Shown here one piece after another: positions 6,358-15,024 of a stretch of 64,000 nt of DNA (position 1 is its first letter; each line of letters opens with the position of its first letter). The translations under genes were made by a program, and so were the position numbers. Source of the stretch: Aneurinibacillus sp. Ricciae_BoGa-3 (lineage in GTDB: Bacteria > Bacillota > Bacilli > Aneurinibacillales > Aneurinibacillaceae); NCBI RefSeq assembly GCF_028421645.1, contig NZ_CP116887.1, positions 1,056,001-1,120,000 on the forward strand, read 5' to 3'. The notes under the pieces are model-generated. The model did no database searches, was not told the origin of the DNA, and was given only the letters and a program-made list of their open reading frames with translations.

Positions 6358-7637
6358 TGGCGTTTGAATTTAAACCGTTTAGCCTAAAGCAATTAGATGT
6401 GATCTGCAACGCTAATGCGTTTATCAATATACTTGAAGGCGCGGTGCGATCAGGTAAAACGATAGCTTCTCAAATCGCCTGGGTTGAATTTATGCGTACC
6501 TCACCGCATGATCGTTTTCTCATGAGTGGCAAAACGGTCGATACACTTTATCGCAATGTAATTGAAGATATTATCAAAATATATGGGCGTAGTCGCGTAC
6601 GGTATATCAAATCTTCCAGCGGTGGCGCGCAACTAATATTCACTTTTAAAGTAGCTGGCAAGAAAGTTAAAAAAATAGCATATTGTGTAGGCGCACACGA
6701 TGAACGAGCTGAGGAACGTATTCGTGGTATGACAGTCGCCGGATGGTACGTAGATGAAATCACACTGCATCCTGAGTCGTTTGTTAAGCAGGCGATCAAC
6801 CGTATGTCATTGCCTAAATCACGGGCTATATGGACTACAAACCCTGATTCGCCTTATCACTTTATCAAGACGGAATTTATTGATAAGGCAGAAGAAAAGG
6901 GATACAAAGTATGGCACTTTGATTTGGATGATAACCTTGCGCTTGATGAAACGTACAAGGAAAATGTCAAGAATGCTTATTCAGGCTTGTGGTACAAGCG
7001 TATGATTCTCGGTCTTTGGGTTCTAGCAGAAGGAACCATATACGATATGTTTGATGAAGACGTTCATGCTATTGATCAGGCGCCAGAGAACATTGAGCGT
7101 TTTTATGTCGGAATCGACTACGGAACTAAAAACCCAACAGCTTTTGTGCTGGTTGGTCAAAAAAATGGTTGCTTGTACGTTTTAGACGAGTATTACTACA
7201 ACGGAAGAGAAATAGGCAGGCAAAAAACTGACATGGAGTATAGTGTTGATTTTCAAAGATTCGTAGCAGATATAACATATCCGCTTATTGCGATTGATCC
7301 CTCCGCGGCATCTTTTATTGCCCAACTCCGAAAGGATCGTGTATCAAACATCCGGAAAGCAGATAATGCAGTTCTGGACGGTATACGGCATGTGAGTAAT
7401 TTGATAGCCAAAAAACGTCTATTTGTTATGCGCAAATGCAAAAACCTTTTACGCGAATTCTCCTCTTATGTGTGGGATGAGAAAGCGGCCAAAAAAGGCG
7501 AAGATAAGCCACTTAAAGATAACGACCATGCGTTAGATGCTTTACGCTACGTCATTATGATGGCGAAGGATTCATTAAACGGTGTTATGGGTATTCGTGG
7601 CGCTGGAAGAAACGCCACAGCAGATATCAACTGGTAA
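6357..7637 (+). CDS. terL: phage terminase large subunit
   Basis: 426 aa, the usual length for the PBSX/Terminase_3 group. The ATPase domain has Walker A GAVRSGKT near residue 30 and a Walker B-like GWYVDEIT near 130. The nuclease domain has VGIDYG (about 245), AIDPSA (about 315) and DNDHALDALRY (about 385), carrying the metal-binding acids. The enzyme packages DNA into the procapsid and cuts at headful or defined sites. It is co-translated with terS. Confidence 0.95.
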   Translation: MAFEFKPFSLKQLDVICNANAFINILEGAVRSGKTIASQIAWVEFMRTSPHDRFLMSGKTVDTLYRNVIEDIIKIYGRSRVRYIKSSSGGAQLIFTFKVAGKKVKKIAYCVGAHDERAEERIRGMTVAGWYVDEITLHPESFVKQAINRMSLPKSRAIWTTNPDSPYHFIKTEFIDKAEEKGYKVWHFDLDDNLALDETYKENVKNAYSGLWYKRMILGLWVLAEGTIYDMFDEDVHAIDQAPENIERFYVGIDYGTKNPTAFVLVGQKNGCLYVLDEYYYNGREIGRQKTDMEYSVDFQRFVADITYPLIAIDPSAASFIAQLRKDRVSNIRKADNAVLDGIRHVSNLIAKKRLFVMRKCKNLLREFSSYVWDEKAAKKGEDKPLKDNDHALDALRYVIMMAKDSLNGVMGIRGAGRNATADINW

Positions 7638-7655
7638 TCCAGAGGAGGTGAGAAC

Positions 7656-9002
7656 GTGGAAGAAACCTACAGGCCGCAGATTGGGCAGATAGGTTCGCAG
7701 TTGTACACTACGTTTTTTCTATTTAATAACTGTATATCCAATCCAGATGATGTAAGTGTATTTGAATATGAAAGAATGCTGGATACGGATGAAACAATCG
7801 CTGTCGGCATCCAGTTCCTCATCTCTTCCGTCTTGATGAAGTTGGGAGAATACCAAAACGAATCTAATCCGAAGATCGCTAATTTCGTTAACGAATGCTT
7901 TGAATCGATGAAAGGAAACCTGCATACGGCGGTGGAAGAGATGCTTTCAGCTTTGTGGGCGGGCTATTCCGGAACGGAGATTATTTGGAAACCGGATGGA
8001 AACAGGATAGTCATTGAAAAGCTGGCCACCTATCATCCTTATACGGTTTATATCAAAGTTGACCCGATGACCGGTGAGTACCAAGGATTCAGCCAGTGGC
8101 GCAGGTATGCGGGTAGTCCGGTTGACATTCCACCGGAGAAAGCAATCCTTTATACGTACAATAAGCGGTTCGGCAACCACTATGGCAAAAGTATCTTAAA
8201 GCCACTCAGGAAGAACTGGCTCCTGAAGGACCCGATTCTCAAAATGTGGGCCCGCGCGTTGGATCGTTTCGGAACACCACTTATTGCGCTTTATTTGCCT
8301 GATGAGTTAGCTGATGATCCGGATAACCCCGGCCACCAGGTTACCCAAATGGAATTAGGTGAGCGAATCCTAAGGAACCTACAAAACGGAACGGGGATCA
8401 CGTTACGTAGCGATCCAAACAACGCCAGTAAAGCTGAAGCTGTGACTAATGTGGGGTCAGGAGTAGGAGATGCATTTGAAAAAGCGGTTCAGTATTTCAA
8501 TAAAATGATTCTACGTGGAATGCTCGTTCCTGCCCTGGTGTTCGATGAAGGGCAAAGGTCGGGAAGTTATGCGTTAGGTCAATCCCATTTCGGTATTTTT
8601 AACCTCGGAGTTACTGGAATCTATGGAGGTGTTACCGAAACATTAATAGAGCAGTTGATAAAGCCGCTGGTAGACTATAATTTTGGTCCGCAGAAAAATT
8701 ATGGACAGTTTGTAGAAAATGAAATTGAAAGCGAAGATATGAAGCTACTGGTGGATGGTTTTCTTTCTCTTACTAACGGCGGTTATTTGGATCCGCAAAT
8801 CCAGGAGGATTTCGATGAGGTTCGCATGAAAATGGGGCTTCCGCAGCGTAAGGTGGTGACGCCAGATGAAAAAGTGGCTGCCGTCGCAGAAGACACGTAT
8901 GCTCGTTACACCCAGGACGGTGGAGTTATCGGAGACCCGCTTGCACAGAAAGATGATGCGGGACCTCATGAAACAGGACAAACAGACGCTAAGACGGCTT
9001 AA
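7656..9002 (+). CDS. phage portal protein, DUF935 / Mu gp29-like
   Basis: 448 aa starting at GTG 7656 behind GAGGAGGTGAG. Features of the Mu gp29 family are visible: WAGYSGTEIIWKPDGN, then YNKRFGNHYGKSILKPLRKN and the DRFGTPLIALYLPDE stretch, followed by a coiled region and a proline-rich tail. Portals form the dodecameric ring at the capsid vertex through which terminase pumps DNA. Finding a Mu-like portal after a PBSX-like terminase shows a mosaic module boundary here. The 3' end overlaps the following gene by about 50 bp. Confidence 0.88.
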   Translation: MEETYRPQIGQIGSQLYTTFFLFNNCISNPDDVSVFEYERMLDTDETIAVGIQFLISSVLMKLGEYQNESNPKIANFVNECFESMKGNLHTAVEEMLSALWAGYSGTEIIWKPDGNRIVIEKLATYHPYTVYIKVDPMTGEYQGFSQWRRYAGSPVDIPPEKAILYTYNKRFGNHYGKSILKPLRKNWLLKDPILKMWARALDRFGTPLIALYLPDELADDPDNPGHQVTQMELGERILRNLQNGTGITLRSDPNNASKAEAVTNVGSGVGDAFEKAVQYFNKMILRGMLVPALVFDEGQRSGSYALGQSHFGIFNLGVTGIYGGVTETLIEQLIKPLVDYNFGPQKNYGQFVENEIESEDMKLLVDGFLSLTNGGYLDPQIQEDFDEVRMKMGLPQRKVVTPDEKVAAVAEDTYARYTQDGGVIGDPLAQKDDAGPHETGQTDAKTA

Positions 9003-9789
9003 GGCAACCCTCTCTCAGCTGATTGTACTGCCTAGCATTTACACTTATCAGCAGGCCATTTCATGGCATCCTGCACATTCTGGAACGCTAGGTAGAATCC
9101 TTACGGATAACTCTCGTGACGCTTTCTCCAGCGGCCAGGCTACAGGCGAGGTACTTGTTCACTACCTGCATAAACGGTTCGACCACCGTAAGCTTGCCGA
9201 TTGGCAGCCATCGTTTCGCAAAATTATTCGTTTGGCTGCTGATGATAATAACAGTGATGATGAGGAACTTCCTCATTGGCAACAGGACACCTGGTTCAAA
9301 CCGCATGAAGCTATTAGAGCGTTAGAAGCTAGGCAATTGGTGCTGGCCGGTAACTGGGAATCAGACATCATCACAAAGGTTAAACAAATAGCTATTCACC
9401 AGCTCCAGGGCATGCCCCGTAAAGAAGCTGAGCAAGCTATTGCCGAACTACTGCGTGTGAACATGAACCGCGCTGAATTAATCGTTACTACAGAGACGAC
9501 TTATGCGTACAATCGCGGTCGTCTTTCTTCATTTCATGCGAATGATGTGGATTACGTAAGGTTCTCAGCGGTTATGGATGCCAGGACAAGTCCTCAATGT
9601 CGCAGCCGTCATGGATTAATAATGGGGATGGATGATCCGGCACTACCCGGGAATACACCACCGCTTCACGGCCGCTGTCGTTCGTTATTGACGCCCATAT
9701 ACTCTTCTTATCAGCCGGAATTAATTACTCCGCAGTTTCTTGATTGGAGCAATGTTAATCCTATACCGAAGGGATGGAGAACAGGATGA
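8953..9789 (+). CDS. minor head protein, SPP1 gp7 / Mu gpF family
   Basis: About 278 aa if started at ATG 8953; 8956 and 8968 are equally possible, and ribosome signals are weak because the start lies inside the portal gene. The C-terminal part is the gp7 domain: TTETTYAYNRGRLSSF, then FSAVMDARTSPQCRSRHGLI and PPLHGRCRSLLTPIY, with the family's paired Cys/His. These proteins sit near the portal and help DNA ejection or head assembly. Order and overlap with the portal agree with Mu and SPP1. Confidence 0.85.
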   Translation: MMRDLMKQDKQTLRRLKATLSQLIVLPSIYTYQQAISWHPAHSGTLGRILTDNSRDAFSSGQATGEVLVHYLHKRFDHRKLADWQPSFRKIIRLAADDNNSDDEELPHWQQDTWFKPHEAIRALEARQLVLAGNWESDIITKVKQIAIHQLQGMPRKEAEQAIAELLRVNMNRAELIVTTETTYAYNRGRLSSFHANDVDYVRFSAVMDARTSPQCRSRHGLIMGMDDPALPGNTPPLHGRCRSLLTPIYSSYQPELITPQFLDWSNVNPIPKGWRTG

Positions 9790-9900
9790 AGCCAAAAGAA
9801 AGTATACAAGCTGAAGAATAGGGATCAGAACGAGACTAATACTATGAATAAGTTTGGTAAAACGGTAATTCTGACTCTTTCTGCATTAGGGAGCGAAGGT

Positions 9901-10635
9901 ATGTTTCGAAAAATTCTGTTGCTTACGTTTCTGTTGGTTAGCTGGCAAAGTAATAGCGCAGGCGCGGTAGGAAATATCCACTCTATCCCAGTGGATATTA
10001 TGATTGACGTGGGTCATGGTGGTATCGACGGCGGAACATTGCATGGAAATTTATTAGAAAAAGATATAAATCTGGAGATAGCCAAAGAATTGTACAGGCA
10101 ATTGGCGAACTACGGCTATCATGTCGTTTTAAATCGAACAGGCGATTACGCTCTTAGTGACGAAAACAAATGGCTAAAAAATCCTTCGCGTCATAAACGG
10201 GATTTGGCGCAGCGAAAACATTTGGCTGTCGAACTGCCTCCGCAAATCCTGATTAGTCTGCATGTAAACTGGTCGCGAGATTCATCGGAACGCGGAGCGG
10301 ATATTTTATACCAAAAAAACAATCAAAGCTACATGCTGGCTGATATTCTCCAGTACCGGCTTAACGAATTTTACAATATTAAAGATCGACCACCGAAAGG
10401 CGCTAAATACTATTTGCTAAAACAGTCTGTATGTCCAACTGTTATCGTGGAAATGGGCTATATCAGTAATGCACAGGACAGAGTACTACTGACGAACCAT
10501 ACTGGGCAAAAACAACTTGCTAGTGCCATCTGTACAGGCGTTAATGAATATTTTCAGCTTGTAGGTAGGATAAACTCACCCCCGATCAATGAATCGTGGA
10601 TAGAAATCTGGAAGCGATGGTGGCGAAGACATTAA
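9901..10635 (+). CDS. CwlD-like N-acetylmuramoyl-L-alanine amidase inside the head module
   Basis: 244 aa, close to CwlD of B. subtilis (about 237). The start is ATG 9901 behind GGGAGCGAAGG, which gives a signal peptide or anchor (MFRKILLLTFLLVSWQSNSA). The Amidase_3 zinc ligands and catalytic Glu are all present: IDVGHGGIDGG (His), LLEKDINLEI (Glu), ISLHVNWS (His) and VIVEMGYISNA (Glu). The enzyme would cleave the amide between MurNAc and the stem peptide outside the membrane. CwlD makes muramic lactam in spore cortex. Its position between head genes, followed by its own terminator, marks it as an inserted cargo gene. Confidence 0.85.
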   Translation: MFRKILLLTFLLVSWQSNSAGAVGNIHSIPVDIMIDVGHGGIDGGTLHGNLLEKDINLEIAKELYRQLANYGYHVVLNRTGDYALSDENKWLKNPSRHKRDLAQRKHLAVELPPQILISLHVNWSRDSSERGADILYQKNNQSYMLADILQYRLNEFYNIKDRPPKGAKYYLLKQSVCPTVIVEMGYISNAQDRVLLTNHTGQKQLASAICTGVNEYFQLVGRINSPPINESWIEIWKRWWRRH

Positions 10636-10660
10636 GTCATTTCATTTGAAATGGCTTTTT
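10635..10660 (+). terminator. intrinsic terminator behind the amidase
   Basis: AGTCATTT (10635-10642) and AAATGGCT (10649-10656), then TTTTT. It would partly insulate the amidase within the late operon. Confidence 0.6.
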
Positions 10661-10686
10661 ATTATGTCTGAAGGGAGGTGAACGAA

Positions 10687-11805
10687 TTGGATGGAATGCT
10701 TAAAATCCCGTTTTTTCGGCTGGGAACTTGGAATCATCCGCAATATGGGAAGCTTGAAGGCACCCAGCAAATGTTCTCTCAAATGATTGAAAACTTTAAA
10801 AACAATGTGCTGGGCCGCCCTCCTTTTGTTCGTGTCGGTCATGATAAACCCAATAGCACAACATTTGGAGGGGTCGAAGCGCTCGGTTGGGTGAAAGAGA
10901 TTGTGGAGGAAGAAGGTGTGTTGTACGGCCTTGCGGACCCCACAACGCCTGAAGTACAGGATTACATTCGAAATAAGAAATATCGTTTTGCCAGTGCTGA
11001 ATACGACCCTGATTACATCGATAAAGAATCAGGGAAGAAGATGGGGCCGACTCTGCTGGCCATTTCTTTAACAAATGAACCGTTTTTAACGCGTCTGCCG
11101 GAAGCCAGGGTGCTATCCGATCAACCAGACGCTTTTTTTATGGACTTTAAAGAGGAGGAAAAACAAGTGCCAAACAACCAAAATCAAACGAATGATGAAG
11201 TTGGATTCTGGAGAAGCCTTGCAATGGGATTTGCAAGTGCTTTTAAATTATCAGACCAACCAGTGGCACCACCTGCGGCCCCAGCTCCTGCACCACAACC
11301 TGCAGCAAATCCTGATGGCGGCGTTCCGGCAGGTGGACAGCCAACGTCTGCTGCATCAGATGTCAATGCTCTGCTTGAAGAGGAGCGCAAAAAGCGTGAG
11401 GACCTGGAGGCCAAGCTAAAAGCTCTGGAAGAATCCCAGCAAAAACAAACGGAGCAAGTGCTTTCCGATAAAAGGGAAGCACAAGTAAATGCCAAAGTGC
11501 AGGAATTAATCGGTAAAGGCGTGCCACCAGCAATGATTGACCCGATTAAAACATTTGTTCTTTCTCAACCGCTTGAAGTAACCAGCAGCACCATCAAGCT
11601 GGCAGAGGGAAAAGAAATGAGTTACATCGATAGCGCATTTGCTCATCTTGATAATCTGCCAGAAAGCGCCCGTGTACAGTTCGGACAAGCTGGCGGTCAA
11701 TCTTCCGCTACGCCTGAACAGCGCCAGGAAGAAATGGTGAAGCTGTGCGATCAGGACGTGCTTGAAAGTGGCGGTAAAATCGAAAACGGAAAGTATATTC
11801 TTTAA
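10687..11805 (+). CDS. Mu gpI-like capsid protease-scaffold protein
   Basis: About 372 aa from TTG 10687 (GGAGG 8 nt upstream; a GTG at 10678 overlaps that site). The N-terminal ~150 residues (FFRLGTWNHPQYGKLEGTQQ; FVRVGHDKPN; RFASAEYDPDYID) follow the Mu gpI prohead protease. The C-terminal half is Ala/Pro/Gln rich (AAPAPAPQPAANPDGG) and then coiled coil, as expected of a scaffold that is later removed. It directly precedes the decoration and capsid genes. Confidence 0.8.
   Translation: MDGMLKIPFFRLGTWNHPQYGKLEGTQQMFSQMIENFKNNVLGRPPFVRVGHDKPNSTTFGGVEALGWVKEIVEEEGVLYGLADPTTPEVQDYIRNKKYRFASAEYDPDYIDKESGKKMGPTLLAISLTNEPFLTRLPEARVLSDQPDAFFMDFKEEEKQVPNNQNQTNDEVGFWRSLAMGFASAFKLSDQPVAPPAAPAPAPQPAANPDGGVPAGGQPTSAASDVNALLEEERKKREDLEAKLKALEESQQKQTEQVLSDKREAQVNAKVQELIGKGVPPAMIDPIKTFVLSQPLEVTSSTIKLAEGKEMSYIDSAFAHLDNLPESARVQFGQAGGQSSATPEQRQEEMVKLCDQDVLESGGKIENGKYIL
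11167..11805 (+). CDS. nested in-frame scaffold protein (internal start of the protease gene)
   Basis: Inside the protease gene a strong ribosome site GAGGAGG (11152-11158) lies 8 nt before an in-frame GTG at 11167. Translation from there gives MPNNQNQTNDEVGFWRSLAM and so on, 212 aa: exactly the Ala/Pro-rich plus coiled-coil scaffold half without the protease. Mu (gpI/gpZ) and lambda (C/Nu3) make the scaffold from such an internal start. This is inferred from the site and the domain border. Confidence 0.65.
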   Translation: MPNNQNQTNDEVGFWRSLAMGFASAFKLSDQPVAPPAAPAPAPQPAANPDGGVPAGGQPTSAASDVNALLEEERKKREDLEAKLKALEESQQKQTEQVLSDKREAQVNAKVQELIGKGVPPAMIDPIKTFVLSQPLEVTSSTIKLAEGKEMSYIDSAFAHLDNLPESARVQFGQAGGQSSATPEQRQEEMVKLCDQDVLESGGKIENGKYIL

Positions 11806-11824
11806 TCAAGAGGAGGGATAATGC

Positions 11825-12451
11825 ATGAGTGATTTTCAACAATATCCATACGGATACATGAATACACCAGGTGCTTATGATAGCGAAACGTTTATCGATA
11901 AGCAGATAACCTATACCGCGGATGGTGCGAAACATAAGTTTCCGATTAGCTTGGCGCCGCTGACCGGCGACCTTGACGCTGGCGTAGTGCTTGGCTTGAC
12001 AACGGCTGATGGCTTGTATCGTCCGGTTCGTCGCACAACATTAACAGCGCAGGCCGCGGTTCCTGCTGCCGGTTCAGCTCAAACGCTCAAAGTGCAGGAT
12101 ATAACACCATTTAAAGTGGGCGATTCGCTAACAGTGATGGCGAACGATGGAACCCAAAAGCAGACTGTTGGTGCCATTACCGCAATTGATTCAACTACCA
12201 ATACGATAACCGTCACTACTGCATTAACAACTGCGGTCGCAAGTGGCGGTTTTGTTTTTGTAGGGGATGGATCAGAAGTTGCCCTTGTTATTCTTGCTCA
12301 GCCGATTCCAGACGGACCCGCTTCGAAAACTGCCACGGTTTTTGTTGGCGGAGTATTCTTCACAGATCAACTAATCGGTCTGGATGACCTGGCTAAGAAG
12401 GATTTAATGGTCCGCCAACCGCTGCCTAACATGACAATTATCCCGGTGTAA
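11825..12451 (+). CDS. capsid decoration protein
   Basis: 208 aa, Gly/Ala/Thr rich and beta-like throughout (DGLYRPVRRTTLTAQAAVPA; VGAITAIDSTTNTITVTTAL). It is placed between scaffold and capsid, where head-stabilising decoration proteins sit in lambda-, Mu- and PBSX-like phages. The middle (PFKVGDSLTVMANDG) resembles the small beta domains found in head decoration proteins. It has no Cys or membrane segments. The role is inferred from position and fold-like composition. Confidence 0.65.
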   Translation: MSDFQQYPYGYMNTPGAYDSETFIDKQITYTADGAKHKFPISLAPLTGDLDAGVVLGLTTADGLYRPVRRTTLTAQAAVPAAGSAQTLKVQDITPFKVGDSLTVMANDGTQKQTVGAITAIDSTTNTITVTTALTTAVASGGFVFVGDGSEVALVILAQPIPDGPASKTATVFVGGVFFTDQLIGLDDLAKKDLMVRQPLPNMTIIPV

Positions 12452-12479
12452 TCCCGGCTACTTAAGAGGAGGGAAATAA

Positions 12480-13475
12480 ATGCTGCAGTTTCCTAGTACG
12501 CAAGAGATTAATCATATTGTCCGCAATACAATTACGGACCCAACCAAATATATTGGGATGGAATTCTGCCCAATGGTTGATGTATTCAGCCGCCGAATCG
12601 AAGTGGATGTAATTGAAGCTACTACCGGCATGACAAAGGCGCACAACTTGAATGGCGCCCCGTCTATGGTCACATTGAGCGGCCAAAGCACGAAAATTTA
12701 TTCGACCGGTTACTGGAAAGAAACCTATCGAATGAATGAAGAAGAATTGCTATTTGCGCGTGAAGAAGGAACCTACAATCAGCGTGCTGGCCGTATCCGT
12801 GTGGTTCGCCGTGCTTCAGAGCTTAATACTCGCCTAGAAACACGTTTGGAGTGGCTTCGTTGGCAGCCGGTTGTTGGAGGCAAAATCGACGTGAACGAAA
12901 ATAATGTGAAATATACGGTTGATTATAAAGTGCCGGCAAAAAATAAGCCTACCTTGGATTGGTCGGACCCAACGCACAACATCATTTCAGATATCGAAGA
13001 TTTACTTCTGGTGTTCCGGGGAACCGGTGCGCAAGGTAAAACCGTCTATATTAACCATGGAGTAGCGAAGCTGCTTGCCAACAATGAAGGCATTAAAAAC
13101 CTGCTGAAAAGCTCCATTTACGCCACCACCCTTTCGCCTCGTACTGTGGTTCAAGCGATGAACTTCCTGTTCCCGGGGCTTGAATGGAAATTGTATGATC
13201 AGGGTTTTGGTGACGCATCTGGTAACTTTACTTCCTTTGTTCCGGATAACAAGTTCATCATCCTTGGAGAAGGTGCTCCTGGTGAAAAATTGATGGATTT
13301 TGCCTCAACGATTAGCCTTCACAACGGCGGCCTTGATAAGCCACAGCCGGGTAAATTCTCCATGATCGTGGACAAGAGTCAAGCGTCCAATCCATTCTTG
13401 GACATCACCGTAGGTATTTACGGTTTGCCACGGGTATTCCACCCGAACTGGATTGTCTCTGCAACCGTAGCGTAA
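12480..13475 (+). CDS. major capsid protein, phage_cap_E type
   Basis: 331 aa. It shows the gpE-family pattern: RRIEVDVIEATTGMTKAHNL, SGYWKETYRMNEEELLFARE-like segment near residues 80-95, then VYINHGVAKLLA and a C-terminal KFSMIVDKSQASNPFLDITV with GIYGLPRVFHP. Length and place after the decoration gene fit the lambda gpE/Mu gpT role: 415-subunit shells of the HK97 fold. It has the strong ribosome site AGAGGAGGGAAATAA expected of the most abundant late protein. Confidence 0.85.
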   Translation: MLQFPSTQEINHIVRNTITDPTKYIGMEFCPMVDVFSRRIEVDVIEATTGMTKAHNLNGAPSMVTLSGQSTKIYSTGYWKETYRMNEEELLFAREEGTYNQRAGRIRVVRRASELNTRLETRLEWLRWQPVVGGKIDVNENNVKYTVDYKVPAKNKPTLDWSDPTHNIISDIEDLLLVFRGTGAQGKTVYINHGVAKLLANNEGIKNLLKSSIYATTLSPRTVVQAMNFLFPGLEWKLYDQGFGDASGNFTSFVPDNKFIILGEGAPGEKLMDFASTISLHNGGLDKPQPGKFSMIVDKSQASNPFLDITVGIYGLPRVFHPNWIVSATVA

Positions 13476-13489
13476 GGTGGTGAAATATC

Positions 13490-13951
13490 ATGTCCTACTG
13501 TACACCGGATGATGTACGTCCGTTGACAAAGTTAGCTGAGAAAAAGCCGGATGACTACTTTGATTTTTATATCAACAAGGCGGTTGCTTTTGTAGATAGC
13601 CGCCTTTCTCGCCGCTATAATATGCCCATTACTGGTGATTTGCCGCCCATTGTCATTAGTATATGCGCAGACTTAGCTGCCAGCTTTATATTGGACCAGC
13701 ACACTACGGAGCGGTTTAAGGACCAAACGACGTATGGTGAAGTCCTTTATAAAAGGGCTGTTACCACCATGGAACGGATAATGGAACATGGGGAGTTAGA
13801 TTTCATTCTCCCTATGTCCACCGGTGTCGCTTCTGAAAGCAATAGGCCAGCCATTCGAACCACTATGCCGCATAGAAGCCCGCTCGAGCGTTCGATTGCT
13901 CGCATGGACCGGATGGACAGATGGGGACAGATTAATCGGATAGGCTGGTGA
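13490..13951 (+). CDS. head-tail connector, DUF1320 / Mu gp36-like
   Basis: 153 aa beginning MSYCTPDDVRPLTKLAEKKP, the typical start of DUF1320 proteins, followed by the helical YINKAVAFVDSRLSRRYNMP region. The family completes the head-tail interface below the portal. Gene order (capsid, DUF1320, tail completion) is that of Mu. The C-terminal 40 residues are basic and poorly conserved (SPLERSIARMDRMDRWGQIN). Confidence 0.8.
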   Translation: MSYCTPDDVRPLTKLAEKKPDDYFDFYINKAVAFVDSRLSRRYNMPITGDLPPIVISICADLAASFILDQHTTERFKDQTTYGEVLYKRAVTTMERIMEHGELDFILPMSTGVASESNRPAIRTTMPHRSPLERSIARMDRMDRWGQINRIGW

Positions 13952-13954
13952 GTT

Positions 13955-14545
13955 ATGAACATTGTAATTGAAGCGCAAGGGTTACCTGCAGTAGAACGTG
14001 CATTCGAGGAATTGGCGAGGCGTTCCATCAACACGAAGCCGTTAATGGGGATTATCGGGCACATTATGCAGCAATCCATTGCTAAAAATTTTGAGGTAGG
14101 TGGAAGACCAGCTTGGAAGCCATTAAGCCCATTTACGCAAATGGTATATACGGACATGGCCATTCAAAAAGCTCGCGGTACTAAAGCGTGGAGAAATGCA
14201 GGACAGCGAGGTAGACAAGGCATAGAAAACCGACGAGTGGCTAAGGATGTTCATGGTGGCAAAATTTTAAACCGTTCCGGAGACCTCAAGAAAAGTATCA
14301 CGGTTGGAGAAACGACAAATTCATCAGTGGAAATCGGTTCATCCCTTGTTTATGCCCGCATCCATCAGCTTGGCGGAACGGTCAGGCCCAAACGGTTCGA
14401 TGCTTTGTACATTCCAACTAGCAACGGTTATATCAGAAGACAGCAATCAACGATACCGGCACGTCCTTACCTAATGTTACAGAACGAGGATGAAACCTTT
14501 ATTCTTCGAGCTGCCGAAAGTTATTTGGTAGGAGGAACGCCATAA
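13955..14545 (+). CDS. phage virion morphogenesis protein, Mu gpG / P2 gpS-like
   Basis: 196 aa. The family pattern is clear: IMQQSIAKNFEVGGRPAWKP, SPFT, then ILNRSGDLKKSITVGETTNS and a late YARIHQLGGTVRPKRFDALY with IPARPYLML. These proteins finish the tail tip that joins the head. The gene follows DUF1320 by 3 bp and its last base is shared with the start of the next gene (ATAATGG at 14542-14548). Confidence 0.85.
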   Translation: MNIVIEAQGLPAVERAFEELARRSINTKPLMGIIGHIMQQSIAKNFEVGGRPAWKPLSPFTQMVYTDMAIQKARGTKAWRNAGQRGRQGIENRRVAKDVHGGKILNRSGDLKKSITVGETTNSSVEIGSSLVYARIHQLGGTVRPKRFDALYIPTSNGYIRRQQSTIPARPYLMLQNEDETFILRAAESYLVGGTP

Positions 14546-15018
14546 TGGACCTTGTGACGCTTGTTTATGATTATTTAAAATTGGATCCTACATTTGTAGA
14601 AATTATTGATTGGAACAAAGCAAATGGCTTTATATCGTTGGAAGACAGCGGGATAAGCGTAGGCATTAATCGAGAACGGTATGAGTCAGGGAGTCGTGAT
14701 TATGACTACTGCACTTCTATCATGAGCATTGTTTGTTGGATTCGTGAAGAAGACCAAGCCACAGGTGAAAATATGATTCGTGAGCTTGCCCATAATATCC
14801 GATTGTCTTTATCAGAAGACGAAGGCCGCACGTTAAACGGCCAGGTTATTGGCGGTTTCGTGAGTGGGATTGAATATCTTTCCACCAAAGCAGAGGATAC
14901 ATTAATGCTTCATATTGCTGAAATCACATATGAAGTAGAGTACCAGGAGGACCGTATGCGCCCCCAACAGGCGAGTACGGTTCTTTCTATTAGCAATGAC
15001 ATTGATATTGAGAGGTGA
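14545..15018 (+). CDS. tail terminator-like protein
   Basis: 157 aa, between the completion protein and the sheath, where Mu gp37- and PBSX XkdJ-type proteins are encoded. Motifs visible are MDLVTLVYDYLKLDPTFVEI, then SRDYDYCTSIMSIVCWIREE and MLHIAEITYEVEYQED, an alpha/beta arrangement like tail terminators, which cap the growing tail tube. I infer the role from order and length; the sequence itself is not diagnostic. It overlaps the upstream gene by 1 bp. Confidence 0.6.
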   Translation: MDLVTLVYDYLKLDPTFVEIIDWNKANGFISLEDSGISVGINRERYESGSRDYDYCTSIMSIVCWIREEDQATGENMIRELAHNIRLSLSEDEGRTLNGQVIGGFVSGIEYLSTKAEDTLMLHIAEITYEVEYQEDRMRPQQASTVLSISNDIDIER

Positions 15019-15024
15019 TAGATT

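Noticed and set aside
11184..11495. Ser/Ala-rich frame opposite the scaffold gene
   Set aside because: Antisense shadow of the Ala/Pro-rich scaffold; no start signal.
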